Counted from the stretch's first letter, positions 41,740 to 50,594 are shown. The stretch is DNA of 56,362 bases from Flavobacteriales bacterium (GCA_015665315.1 JADFAK010000116.1:1-56362), one strand, 5' to 3'. A program made the numbers and translations. Notes: generated from the sequence alone by a model not told the origin.

Positions 41740-42603
41740 ATGGATCAAGAACACATCCAAAAGCATATTGACCAATTCATGCATGATCAAAACAATCGGT
41801 TAATTCCCGAATTCGAAGGGTATTCACCGCTAGAAATGCATAAGATCCTGTTTTTCACTTTTGAATCCGACAGTCCTGTTGTTCTCAAAAAACTAACGCC
41901 CATGGATTGCGTTGAATGCCCCATGTATTTGTCGGTCAAATATTTCTTGGACTTGATTCAAAAGGAAGGAGAAATTAAGCTGACAGCCAAGGGATATTTG
42001 CCCACGAAAATTGTGCTCGATATCTATAATCAAAAGTTCTTGGAGGAACGGGAGTTTTCCTCTGGGATCTCAAAGCTATCCAAGGAAGCAGACTCTTTAA
42101 CCGTAAATTTAACTCGACTTTTATCCGAATTAGCTGGCTTGATAAAAAAGAGAAATGGTAAAATAAGTCTGACCAAATTTGGTGAAAAACATGCTTCAAA
42201 CGCACCAAAACTGCTCGAATTGTTATTCAAAACAATGACCCAAAAATTCAGCTGGGCATTTTATGATGGCTACGAAGACCAACAAATCGGACAATTCGGT
42301 TTTGGCTTTTCATTGATCCTTATGTCTAAATATGGAACCGAAATTCGGCAAAACCGGTTCTATAGTGATAGATATATCAAGGCATTCCCTCAATTCTTGG
42401 ACGCTGTCACACCAAAATACACAACTCCTCAAGAGTATATAGGTAATTGCTATTCAGTTCGGACTTTCGAACGATTTATGGATTATTTCGGACTGGTTAG
42501 AATTGAAATGCAAGGAAATAGAATGGATCGGAAAGTACTGGTAGTCAAAACGAAATTGTTTGATAAATTGATCGATGTTCGCCCCCATAAATCTTCCGAA
42601 TAA
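41740..42603 (+). CDS. Uncharacterised protein, possible helix-rich regulatory protein
   Basis: A 287-residue protein from the ATG at 41740 (MDQEHIQKHIDQF). The motif EFEGYSPLEMHKILFFTFES near residue 25 and the downstream segment KEGEIKLTAKGYLPTKIVLD recur in Bacteroidota proteins of unknown function. A second winged-helix-like element (LIKKRNGKISLTKFGEKHA) repeats the pattern at about 125-145. The C-terminal part is mixed. A SEC-C-linked family is possible. No membrane segment is present. Confidence 0.65.
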   Translation: MDQEHIQKHIDQFMHDQNNRLIPEFEGYSPLEMHKILFFTFESDSPVVLKKLTPMDCVECPMYLSVKYFLDLIQKEGEIKLTAKGYLPTKIVLDIYNQKFLEEREFSSGISKLSKEADSLTVNLTRLLSELAGLIKKRNGKISLTKFGEKHASNAPKLLELLFKTMTQKFSWAFYDGYEDQQIGQFGFGFSLILMSKYGTEIRQNRFYSDRYIKAFPQFLDAVTPKYTTPQEYIGNCYSVRTFERFMDYFGLVRIEMQGNRMDRKVLVVKTKLFDKLIDVRPHKSSE

Positions 42604-42686
42604 AATTTCTCCCCGATTTATTGACTCGGACGTACAGACGTGTACAAAAGCCGAAAAACAAAGATTCCTCCCCAAAAACCAACTGC

Positions 42687-43013
42687 TTGAACTGGATCCT
42701 ATTAATCATAGCCGGACTCTTCGAGGTCGCCTTCGCGGCTTGCCTGGGGAAAGCCAAAGAAGCTTCTGGAATCGAAGTAACCTATTGGTACATCGGATTT
42801 TTAATCTGCCTCGCGATAAGCATGTTCCTTCTCGTCAAAGTAACTCAAGAACTGCCAATTGGTACAGCTTACGCCGTGTGGACAGGAATTGGCGCCGTGG
42901 GCACTGTATTGATAGGGATCCTAGTGTTCAAAGAACCGGCTACATTTTGGCGGCTGTTCTTCATTACGACTTTGATCGCCTCAATAGTCGGACTCAAAGT
43001 GGTGTCGCATTGA
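42687..43013 (+). CDS. Small multidrug resistance (SMR) family exporter
   Basis: From a TTG start at 42687 the product is 108 residues, the usual SMR length; the open frame extends 22 codons further upstream to another TTG at 42621 without family similarity, and no ATG is available. Four helices are seen. Conserved features include Glu13 (AGLFEVAFA; equivalent to Glu14 of EmrE), the LPIGTAYAVWTGIGAVGTVL segment, and FKEP. It is likely a proton-coupled exporter of quaternary ammonium or guanidinium compounds, working as an antiparallel dimer. The Gdx/SugE or EmrE branch cannot be separated with confidence. Confidence 0.85.
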   Translation: MNWILLIIAGLFEVAFAACLGKAKEASGIEVTYWYIGFLICLAISMFLLVKVTQELPIGTAYAVWTGIGAVGTVLIGILVFKEPATFWRLFFITTLIASIVGLKVVSH

Positions 43014-43026
43014 TCCCTGCCCTACC

Positions 43027-43983
43027 TTACCTCCCATGAGGAACCATATTAGGCAATGACTCCCCATCACGCACGTAGCGATCGAAGTGCGTTTTCATAG
43101 CCGCAAACATCTCCTCCCGAAACTCACGGATGCCGTGATCGGCTCCTTCGAATAGGATGAAACGGACGGGGTGCTGGTGCTCGTATAGACGTTGGACGAC
43201 TTCCATGGACTCGCTTGGGAGAACACGCCAGTCGGCACTGCCGTGCATGATGAGTAAGGGCGTTGTTTCGCACATTTCTTCGGCCCAAAATACGGCCGAG
43301 CGCGCTTCAAGTTCGGCCTGCTTGTTGGCGTAGTAGTCGGGGACCAACTCGGCGTAGACGCCTGTTTCCATAGTCGGACGCGCTTCAATATTGGCAAATG
43401 CATTGGCTGCTCCTGCTACGACGGCTGCGGCTTTGAACTCGCAACTTTGACGCAAGGCGATATAGGTCATCATGCCCCCTCTGCTTCCGCCTTCGATGGC
43501 AATCCGACTGGTATCTGCTCTAGACATTTGCGCTAGCGCGGGAACCAAATTAAGTACATCATTCACATCCTTGCCTCCAAATTCTTCGATGCCCTCTCCC
43601 CCATCATTTCCGCGGTATTGAGAGGCCACAACCACGTATCCCCACTCGGCCATGGTTCCTAAGAAATAAGCTATTCCCATTTCGCTCCACATCCCAAAAT
43701 CGCGATTGCCACCACGATTGGAGACGATACACGGAAATGGACCATTTGCCGAAGGCTGAGCAGAATAAGCCGTGACCTTGAGCCCATCCGACATGTAGGT
43801 GAACTTGGTGAACTCAATGCTATCCAGTCGCTGCCTCAATTCTGGGTCAAACGATGCAATTTTCTCCAAGGTCTCCTCAGAAATATCGTAGGGTTCGGAA
43901 TGAACGATTTTTCCGTCTTGGGAATGAGAAAACAGTGGTAGGAAAAGGATTAGGAGCAGACTGATACAAGCTGATATACGCAT
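43027..43983 (-). CDS. Secreted alpha/beta hydrolase of the prolyl oligopeptidase (S9) type
   Basis: A 318-residue protein from the ATG at 43981-43983 (MRISACISLLLILF), 23 codons inside a longer frame, because it begins the signal peptide. The catalytic triad is visible: Ser167 in EGGSRGGMM, Asp251 in HGSADWRVLP and His283 in EGADHGIREF. The body is an S9-type alpha/beta hydrolase without the propeller, consistent with a peptidase or esterase. It lies convergent to the SMR exporter and upstream of the B12 locus, whose operon is on the same strand. Two copies of the hairpin motif lie in the coding sequence. Confidence 0.88.
   Translation of the reverse strand: MRISACISLLLILFLPLFSHSQDGKIVHSEPYDISEETLEKIASFDPELRQRLDSIEFTKFTYMSDGLKVTAYSAQPSANGPFPCIVSNRGGNRDFGMWSEMGIAYFLGTMAEWGYVVVASQYRGNDGGEGIEEFGGKDVNDVLNLVPALAQMSRADTSRIAIEGGSRGGMMTYIALRQSCEFKAAAVVAGAANAFANIEARPTMETGVYAELVPDYYANKQAELEARSAVFWAEEMCETTPLLIMHGSADWRVLPSESMEVVQRLYEHQHPVRFILFEGADHGIREFREEMFAAMKTHFDRYVRDGESLPNMVPHGR
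43535..43549 (-). repeat. GC-hairpin-AAATG motif, GCG/CGC class (loop CTAG)
   Basis: On the minus strand GCGCTAGCGCAAATG: stem GCG/CGC with loop CTAG, or a GCGC palindrome with two-base loop. It encodes ALAQM in the hydrolase, in sense orientation. The base before the stem is C, unlike the A in most copies. Confidence 0.6.
43743..43756 (-). repeat. GC-hairpin-AAATG motif, GCC/GGC class (loop TTC)
   Basis: On the minus strand GCCTTCGGCAAATG, sense to the hydrolase and encoding PSAN. It is identical to the 23158, 46401, 47408 and 48832 copies. Confidence 0.75.
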
Positions 43984-44088
43984 GCTTCGAAAGTAAATAT
44001 TCCGATCTACAATCGAGCAATGGCACCTGTTAAAAAGCAAAAGCCCCCACAACTTTCGTCATGAGGGCCCGCACATTAATCGGTCAAT

Positions 44089-45159
44089 CTAATCTCTAAA
44101 AACTACTTGGCGTGGTGCAATTCCCGCCTGAAAAGTCGAAACTACCGTGCCGTTTCCATCCAGGATACTTACTGAATTGGCAGACGTGAAATCGGGGACT
44201 TCAGTTGCCCACATATCCCCCGTGCCGGAGTTGTAATCAATTGAATTATAAGTCGTTGTGCTTATTTCCGTCCAGCCAGCATTTGGGTCGTTGGTGTCGA
44301 GCGTGTGCAGACCGCCATTTACAACCCAAATCAACTCGGTTACCTCGTCAAATGCGATCGATGAAGGATGATCTCCCTCTACTCCGATGTCGACCGTGTG
44401 AATTACGTTTCCCGAAGCAACATCTACTTCGTGAATTTGCGCCATCGAGTTTCCAATCACGTTCCAATCGGCGTCAAACAAGGTCGCACCGCTGCATAGA
44501 ACCCAAAGACGATTGTCGTTGTCTAGCTCCATGTCAATCGGACGGTGACTAAGTTCGATGGTATTTGTTACCGTTTCCGAAGCCACATCAATGACTGATA
44601 TAGTACTGTCCAAGCCCCAGCCGCCGCTATTGGCAACCACAACCTGATCGCCAACTTTAACCAGTTTCTCCGGTCCGCCACCTACTGGAATCGAACCTGA
44701 AATGCTATGATCGTCCTTATCAATAATAATCACTGAACCTGCGAAAGAGCCATTGCTCAAATACATGCTGTTGTCATCGGCTTCAACCATGAATCGTGGA
44801 TAGTCTATTGTGGGATCGACAATCGTCGCCACACGCTCAAAAGTCGCCAAATTGACCACCTCCACTTTGAACGAATTGTTCACCACGATATAGCCTTGGT
44901 CGGCACCGATAGCCATCGACTGAGCAACATCGCCTAGGTCGGTTCCATTGACGGTTGAGAAGACCGACTCGTATGCCGAGGCCGATTTGTCGTAAAATGT
45001 GATCGATGCGTTGTTGCCTTGGAAGGCTCCTTCGTTAACGACGTAAGCTCCTTTGCTGTAATCGGTTGACGAGGTGTCGCAGATGACAGGATCCTCGTCC
45101 TTATCGCATGAGCACAAACAAAGAACTGCGGCCAAAGCCAAAAATGAAATTTTCTTCAT
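44089..45159 (-). CDS. btuG: BtuG-like surface lipoprotein, YVTN-type beta-propeller
   Basis: The 356-residue protein is a lipoprotein (LAAVLCLCSCDKDED, lipobox cysteine near residue 18). The rest is a seven-bladed propeller with DUF5074/YVTN-type strands (ITFYDKSASAYESVF, GYIVVNNSFKVEVVNLA, PRFMVEADDNSMYLSNGS, KLVKVGDQVVVANSGGWG). BtuG proteins of Bacteroides are surface lipoproteins of this propeller type that capture cobalamin and pass it to BtuB. It lies 38 bases downstream of the TonB-dependent receptor, in the operon led by a cobalamin riboswitch, which supports the call. The gene symbol is inferred from context and fold. Confidence 0.75.
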   Translation of the reverse strand: MKKISFLALAAVLCLCSCDKDEDPVICDTSSTDYSKGAYVVNEGAFQGNNASITFYDKSASAYESVFSTVNGTDLGDVAQSMAIGADQGYIVVNNSFKVEVVNLATFERVATIVDPTIDYPRFMVEADDNSMYLSNGSFAGSVIIIDKDDHSISGSIPVGGGPEKLVKVGDQVVVANSGGWGLDSTISVIDVASETVTNTIELSHRPIDMELDNDNRLWVLCSGATLFDADWNVIGNSMAQIHEVDVASGNVIHTVDIGVEGDHPSSIAFDEVTELIWVVNGGLHTLDTNDPNAGWTEISTTTYNSIDYNSGTGDMWATEVPDFTSANSVSILDGNGTVVSTFQAGIAPRQVVFRD

Positions 45160-45197
45160 GGGGTGAGTGAGTTAAAATGATTAAGTATCGTTGAGTA

Positions 45198-47117
45198 TTA
45201 TTTTTTGCGCTTTTTGAAATCTATATTCCAACCCAACTTCCCCCCAAAATAGCGGCCGGGAGAGGCGTATGTCCTGACAAACTCAGGTTGGGCATCCAAA
45301 ATATTATCGGCCTGAAACATCAAGGTAAATTGCTGTCCAAATAGATTTTGCAAGCGTCCGACTGAAACCGAAAACAAGTGAATTTCATCCAAAGTGCGTT
45401 CTGGATGGTTGTCCTGATCGCTAAACCTCTCTCCTGTGTATTTCCAGCTCACATTGGCCACCCATCCGCTCACAAACACATCTAGATTGGAACTTATCGT
45501 CAGTCGGGGGGAATAGGGTAACTCACCTTCCGCTTTAAATTGCTTGAACCTCGTGGAAACGAACTTCACACGGTTTTCCCAACTAATCCGAGACCGACGG
45601 AAACTCTGCGAGATATTCATAGATGGAGTGATAGACAGTACTTCCACGTGCTGGTAGTTTTCAGGAGCAAAGACACCCTCGCCATTTGGCACCCACTGAA
45701 TCCAATTGTCGATCGATGAATACGAGCCCAAAGCGGCTACCGACATGTCGAATTGGCGAATCTTTCCTTCCAGCGAAAGCAATGCATCACCTTGCCACCC
45801 TCGCTCTGACAGCAAATCGGCATTTCCCCCTGGAATCCAGTACTTCTCATTGAAATCCGGCAGTCGGTTCTTGTGCGAACCTTGAACCATGATACGTACC
45901 TTGAGGAACTCGTGCAGAGGTTGAAGACGAACTACCTGCAAACTCGCGGCTCCTGGCTCAAAGCGACCATTGGCAAGTGGTTGTCGGTAGGTAGCTGTGA
46001 TCTTGTTCTTCCACACATCAACACCCACTCCCACAGTGGCAAAATGTCGGTCTTCATCGGCCCTTCCTTGGAGGTAGTTGGTGTTGAAAGCGGTGTTCAG
46101 ACTGCTCTGCCAACCCAAGTCGATGACCAATTTCTCTACGACGAATAGCTTGGATGTAAGATCAATATAGCTTCGGCGCACGTGAATGTGGGAATCGATA
46201 CCGTACTCACCACTCGGTTGTAAATTGGAGCGAAACAGTTGTTTTTCATCGACATGTCCAATGCGCATCACCACTCGATGACGATTTCCAATATGCTCGG
46301 CCCCAGCCACTACGCGAATCGTCGAGTCATTCTGCAATGCGTCGGACCGACCATAACTCCCCATGATACGAGGCAATTCAGTAGCTTTTCCTTGGTACCA
46401 GCCTTCGGCAAATGCCCTTAGTCGTTTATTGAACTGAAAGCTAACACTTTGCAAAAAGGCCAATTGCTCGGTATTGTTGTGAATTTGGGTTTCAATTGGC
46501 TCTTGAAATTTATAAGAATCGATGTAGTTAAATTCATTGTTGAGTTGGCGCCAAATCACCCTTGTAGAAAGTGACAGTCGGTCTATCAAATAATCCCCTC
46601 CTACTCCAACGCTCCTGTTGTTCATTGAATTCAGCGAGGTGAACCCATGAAATCGATTTTTGTTTGTCTTCGAGGTTTTTAAAAGCAAGCCTCCGGCAAA
46701 TGTACTTCCTGGGAAATTGGCGGCATTGGTCGTTTGGTAGAGCGCCGAGCCGTCGAATAAAAACAAGGGAAAAAGCGAGAGATCGGCCTGACCGAGTGTC
46801 ATGGAGTTCAGACTGAGGCCATGCCAAGCCACCGAAAAGTGATCGGCTGCGAGTCCGCCCTGGCGAATAGACACTGTAGACCCGGGCGCCCCGTACTGCA
46901 GGACATTGCTGGTTGTGCGTTTGCTGATATAGTCACCCAAATCGGCATCCAAAAACTGCAAAACATGCATGGAGTCGATCTTCATGTGCAATTGGTCGTG
47001 GTCATCGGCCCGTTCGAAAACAGAGATGGCTGGAGCCAAGACAAGCGTATCCTGTTGGCCTAGGAAGGTCAAGGGAACAGTCAGACAGACGAAAAATATG
47101 AGCAGCTTCTTTTGCAT
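45198..47117 (-). CDS. btuB: TonB-dependent receptor, BtuB-like cobalamin transporter
   Basis: The 639-residue protein has a signal peptide (LLIFFVCLTVPLTFLGQ). A plug domain follows (LGDYISKRTTSNVLQYGAPG, STVSIRQGGLAADHFSVAWH, GLSLNSMTLGQADLSLFPLF). The rest is a 22-stranded barrel ending DFKKRKK after FGGKLGWNI. The usual carboxypeptidase-like beta-sandwich N-terminal domain of SusC types is absent, as in BtuB-type receptors. A cobalamin riboswitch sits immediately upstream. It should import cobalamin or another corrinoid across the outer membrane using TonB energy. Two motif copies lie antisense in its coding sequence. The substrate is supported by the riboswitch. Confidence 0.88.
   Translation of the reverse strand: MQKKLLIFFVCLTVPLTFLGQQDTLVLAPAISVFERADDHDQLHMKIDSMHVLQFLDADLGDYISKRTTSNVLQYGAPGSTVSIRQGGLAADHFSVAWHGLSLNSMTLGQADLSLFPLFLFDGSALYQTTNAANFPGSTFAGGLLLKTSKTNKNRFHGFTSLNSMNNRSVGVGGDYLIDRLSLSTRVIWRQLNNEFNYIDSYKFQEPIETQIHNNTEQLAFLQSVSFQFNKRLRAFAEGWYQGKATELPRIMGSYGRSDALQNDSTIRVVAGAEHIGNRHRVVMRIGHVDEKQLFRSNLQPSGEYGIDSHIHVRRSYIDLTSKLFVVEKLVIDLGWQSSLNTAFNTNYLQGRADEDRHFATVGVGVDVWKNKITATYRQPLANGRFEPGAASLQVVRLQPLHEFLKVRIMVQGSHKNRLPDFNEKYWIPGGNADLLSERGWQGDALLSLEGKIRQFDMSVAALGSYSSIDNWIQWVPNGEGVFAPENYQHVEVLSITPSMNISQSFRRSRISWENRVKFVSTRFKQFKAEGELPYSPRLTISSNLDVFVSGWVANVSWKYTGERFSDQDNHPERTLDEIHLFSVSVGRLQNLFGQQFTLMFQADNILDAQPEFVRTYASPGRYFGGKLGWNIDFKKRKK
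46401..46414 (+). repeat. GC-hairpin-AAATG motif, GCC/GGC class (loop TTC)
   Basis: GCCTTCGGCAAATG, antisense in the btuB-like gene at the residues AFAEG. Preceded by CA. Confidence 0.75.
46689..46702 (+). repeat. GC-hairpin-AAATG motif, GCC/GGC class (loop TCC)
   Basis: GCCTCCGGCAAATG, antisense in the btuB-like gene at the residues TFAGG. The loop TCC differs from TTC and the stem is unchanged. Confidence 0.7.
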
Positions 47118-47164
47118 AATTCATGCTCGCCTGACACCGGGCAAGGAGTTTGAATTTTACAATC

Positions 47165-47330
47165 GGCAGGTCTTCTGACTTGTTCAGCTGTTCGGCCTTC
47201 CCGTCGGTATGACAGTGGCTAAGATTCGAACAGCAAAAAATGAACTTCACAGCTGCGGGCACAGTTGCGGATTCTAACCGCATTCCCTTTTACACCAAAA
47301 AACAACTTGGTGTACCGTTGCGCTGCAAAG
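47165..47330 (-). ncRNA. Cobalamin riboswitch upstream of the BtuB/BtuG operon
   Basis: On the minus strand the order is right for a cobalamin riboswitch: GGTGTAAAAGGGAAT, then GGTTAGAATCCGCAACTGTG, CCCGCAGCTGTGA, AGCCACTG, CGGGAAGGC, and the B12 box AGTCAGAAGACCTGCC at 47165-47180. The downstream start codon of the receptor gene is 48 bases away. Adenosylcobalamin or methylcobalamin binding is expected to switch off the operon. Right boundary is approximate. Confidence 0.93.
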
Positions 47331-47407
47331 TAAATGAAAATAGAAACGTGAAAACCAAGGTGTTCAGAAATAAAATTCGGAAGCGGTTAAAACCTAAGGC
47401 GAATAGA

Positions 47408-47421
47408 CATTTGCCGAAGGC
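47408..47421 (-). repeat. GC-hairpin-AAATG motif, GCC/GGC class (loop TTC), at a stop codon
   Basis: On the minus strand TTAGCCTTCGGCAAATG: the TAG stop of the STAS-like gene supplies the A and G before CC. It lies in the gap between this gene and the riboswitch. Confidence 0.8.
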
Positions 47422-47825
47422 TAATAAATCTCTTCCTTATCGAGCATGTAGTTAAAAAGCCATAAACGGGCCTCTCCTCGAGACTTAAAAATACGCAAAG
47501 GAACCTTGGAGCGGACAAGCAGCGAACTCACATTGATCAGCAGGGCGCGAAGCGAAGACTCCAATACAACGGCAATGGCACATGTCCCTTGGCATCCATT
47601 TTCTGAAGCGAGGAATCGAAAAGCCTCCAATTCCAAGAGCAGTCTGTTTTCAGGAATCACGAGTAAAAGTGGGGCCAACTCCTCCAATTCAAGCTCTTCA
47701 ATCTCGGCGACTAATCGAATGGCCAAGCGCTCATCAATAATCAAATCATTGACCAATCGGCACACAAGAATGCCGTCCATCAACTGATAGTTAGCAATAG
47801 TAGTATTTCGATTCAATTCGACCAT
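47421..47825 (-). CDS. STAS-like (DUF7793-type) protein
   Basis: The 134-residue soluble protein has the pattern of a STAS/SpoIIAA-like fold: MDGILVCRLVNDLIIDERLA, then LAPLLLVIPENRLLLELEAF, then CAIAVVLESSLRALLINVSS and a last part that ends EARLWLFNYML. It resembles DUF7793 proteins common in Bacteroidota. It would be an anti-anti-sigma-like or lipid-binding protein. The stop codon TAG overlaps a GC-hairpin-AAATG motif. It lies between the riboswitch and the leucine-rich protein; no operon partner is close. Confidence 0.7.
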   Translation of the reverse strand: MVELNRNTTIANYQLMDGILVCRLVNDLIIDERLAIRLVAEIEELELEELAPLLLVIPENRLLLELEAFRFLASENGCQGTCAIAVVLESSLRALLINVSSLLVRSKVPLRIFKSRGEARLWLFNYMLDKEEIY

Positions 47826-47929
47826 AGGAGTGGTTGTACGAAATTAGAGGAAAAAAGCGAGTAGAATGTGCGCTGGATAAGAGATAGTTAACTTCTCACA
47901 GTTGAAAGCTTACAGACTGCGGCGACCTC

Positions 47930-50497
47930 TTAATTCCTGGCCGAAGTCAGCACCAATCGCTCCTGAACAACACCTGTCTCAGTAGACATAGTCACGATAT
48001 AAACCCCAGCTTTTGCATCCATCAATTGCACACCAAGCAAGCTTTCTTCATGGCTTTCCGTGAAATCAACTGTCCGACCCACTTGATCGACGATGGAGAT
48101 ATCAAGGATTTTCATGCCTTTGGCCGTTCTAATATAAAATTGATCGACCGCAGGGTTCGGAAAAAGCGAGATGTCAGAGTCCAATGTCACATCGTTCACA
48201 CCTATGATTATATCCTCGAAAATCGTAACAGCTGTATTGGTGATAATAGCTTCGTTGAAGTCGAAGAAAATGTGGGCGGTGTTTTCGATTTCTGTTCCGG
48301 CTGGTAGGTCAGATAAGGGCTTGATACGGTATTGGAAGTATCCGTGGGAGGCTGCTTCATCCGTAGTACTGTCAGGTAACATGATGTTTGGGAAGTAGAT
48401 CTTGAGATCGTTTTCTACTAAGACAAAGTTCATGTCATGGCTATGACCAATCGGCTCGAAGGTGGTTAGATCTACCAAGTCGCTCAACTCATCTTCCAGT
48501 CGGATATTGAATGCTGGGGCGCTTCCCGTATTCTGGAAGTTAATAGTGTATGTCAAAAAGTCGTCGTAGCCCGCGGTGACCGTTCCTGGGTATACCAATT
48601 TGTCATTCGGGTCATACGAGTTCACAACCTGGTAACAGAAGTCATGCTCGTTGTTCGATGCTACGTTGTCCCCTTCTATGGGTGTAACCAAAACGCTTAC
48701 ACAGATTAGATCTTCACTCTGCGCTGTAGTATCCGTAGCCAGAATCAAACCAAAATCGGTAGACATATTCACTTCGCCAAAATCGGCTATATCATAAGTG
48801 AAGGTCATTCCGTTAATTGTCGGCGCCATCGCATTTGCCGAAGGCTCAACATAAGAAACTGGCCCATCAATCGTAATCATTACTTGACCAGAGACACCTT
48901 CGGCACATTGTAAATTGTAGTACTCACTCATATCACCAGCACCTACATGTAGGTCGTGAAGTTGTCCTGGGAAAATCCAATCGTCAGTATGGACATTTAA
49001 AGTTCCAACATCAAATCCAGGTTTACAGATTAATCCGAAATCAATGTTTTGAACCAATGTATCTGGTTCCTCAATTGTTACGTCGGTCTCAATTCCTGGA
49101 ACTTCACAGCTATAAGTAAATGGCTTGTTCAATGTGTCTACGCGAACAATATAATCACCGTCATCGGCCAATATTGAATATCTCCCATTGTTGCCCGTTC
49201 CCGTCATTTGAAGTTGGTTCTCATTGCTGTCCAAAAGCCTTATTGAAACATTTGACACACCTGTTTCAATCCCCCCGTAACTGCAATCTTCGTCAAAATC
49301 ATTGAAGATATGCCCTTCTACACCGCGCGCTCCCACGCAACCAAATGGATTGTTCTCTGGGTCAGTGTAATCACAAATAGGGAGATTACTCAATTCAGGC
49401 CAGTCACTCATTGCGGTTACATAATTGGGCAAGCAGGTAAACGGATTGCCTTGCAGAACGATCGTCGACAAATCAGCTGGAAAAATTGGCCAACAACTAA
49501 CATTGTTGTTCAACATCTTAAAAATGCTCACCGACGAGGGTAAGACAGGAACTTCAAAAATATTGTTATTATCCAATTGAATTATCTGCATATTACTAGG
49601 CCAATCTGGAATCCAAGTCAAATAATTGTTGTCTGCAGCAAGCCAAATCATATTCGGAGGTAATGTTTCAATCACTTCTATAGAGCAATCGCGAACAATT
49701 AAGACGGAAAGACTATTTGGTAAATTTTCAATCAAGGTAATTGCCGGATTATTATCTGCAAATACCGCCTCAATTCCCTCTGGTAGATTCTCAAGAGAGG
49801 TAAGATTATTATTCCATATCGTAAGTTGGTTCAGACTAGAAGGCAACAGTGGTAATTCTTCTAACTCGCAATCTTGCATATTTAACACTTCAATGCTGTT
49901 CGGCAGACTACCGTCTGGAATCCCAATCATTGGATTATTGCCAATAAGCAAATTCAAAAGTCCGTCAGGTAAATCAGGCAGTGTCTGGATCCCGCAATTC
50001 TCCAAAGAGATATTCTCCATCCCCATATGAAAATAAGGAAGTTCAAGTAGTGAGCAGTTGTTACAAGCAAAAATTTCCACTGACAACGGAAGAACAGGAA
50101 GAGAAGTAAGTCCAAGGTTATCACTTACATTCAAAGTCCACAAATTCACTGGCAATTGATCTATCTCAGCCAGATTATTTCCATTCAATTGTAAGTTAAT
50201 AGCCCACGGCTGAGGAAATTCTGGTAAAATTTCAATCTCATTATCGGATGCATTAACCAATAGGACATTATCGAAATACTGAATTCCAGTAAAATCTACT
50301 ATACCTTTATTACTACAGTTAACGCCGTTCTCGTTGACAATGGCAGCACACGTCGTATCCATCAAATTCCCATCCATACAATCGGGATAATTGTCCTGAA
50401 GAAACAACACAAAATTATCGTCTGGTATGGTAACATATTGTCCATTTGCCAATGACAAGATGAAACAACAGATCAAACTGGTCAGTAAATTTTTCAT
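47930..50497 (-). CDS. Type IX secreted leucine-rich repeat protein
   Basis: The 855-residue protein has a signal peptide (LLTSLICCFILSLANGQ). Residues about 60-380 are about 15 leucine-rich repeats of roughly 20-22 residues (for example LPSSLNQLTIWNNNLTSL, LPEGIEAVFADNNPAITL). A SdrD-like B-repeat/CNA-type segment follows near 400-470. Next is a DUF7619 domain (NSYDPNDKLVYPGTVTAGYD to HIFFDFNEAIITNTAV). The C-terminal sorting domain is ISLFPNPAVDQFYIRT to the end. It is a probable cell-surface binding protein. A detached copy of its sorting domain lies directly upstream (50605-50805). A motif copy is at 48832. Confidence 0.92.
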   Translation of the reverse strand: MKNLLTSLICCFILSLANGQYVTIPDDNFVLFLQDNYPDCMDGNLMDTTCAAIVNENGVNCSNKGIVDFTGIQYFDNVLLVNASDNEIEILPEFPQPWAINLQLNGNNLAEIDQLPVNLWTLNVSDNLGLTSLPVLPLSVEIFACNNCSLLELPYFHMGMENISLENCGIQTLPDLPDGLLNLLIGNNPMIGIPDGSLPNSIEVLNMQDCELEELPLLPSSLNQLTIWNNNLTSLENLPEGIEAVFADNNPAITLIENLPNSLSVLIVRDCSIEVIETLPPNMIWLAADNNYLTWIPDWPSNMQIIQLDNNNIFEVPVLPSSVSIFKMLNNNVSCWPIFPADLSTIVLQGNPFTCLPNYVTAMSDWPELSNLPICDYTDPENNPFGCVGARGVEGHIFNDFDEDCSYGGIETGVSNVSIRLLDSNENQLQMTGTGNNGRYSILADDGDYIVRVDTLNKPFTYSCEVPGIETDVTIEEPDTLVQNIDFGLICKPGFDVGTLNVHTDDWIFPGQLHDLHVGAGDMSEYYNLQCAEGVSGQVMITIDGPVSYVEPSANAMAPTINGMTFTYDIADFGEVNMSTDFGLILATDTTAQSEDLICVSVLVTPIEGDNVASNNEHDFCYQVVNSYDPNDKLVYPGTVTAGYDDFLTYTINFQNTGSAPAFNIRLEDELSDLVDLTTFEPIGHSHDMNFVLVENDLKIYFPNIMLPDSTTDEAASHGYFQYRIKPLSDLPAGTEIENTAHIFFDFNEAIITNTAVTIFEDIIIGVNDVTLDSDISLFPNPAVDQFYIRTAKGMKILDISIVDQVGRTVDFTESHEESLLGVQLMDAKAGVYIVTMSTETGVVQERLVLTSARN
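48832..48845 (-). repeat. GC-hairpin-AAATG motif, GCC/GGC class (loop TTC)
   Basis: On the minus strand GCCTTCGGCAAATG, sense, encoding PSAN in the leucine-rich protein. Identical to the 43743 copy. Confidence 0.75.
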
Positions 50498-50594
50498 AGA
50501 TAGCTAGTTACACAGGTACAATATAGAACTAGAAATCCACATAATAGCTTCATCTATAAAACTGTTGGAAATATTATTCGGAGTGCAACTTCGC

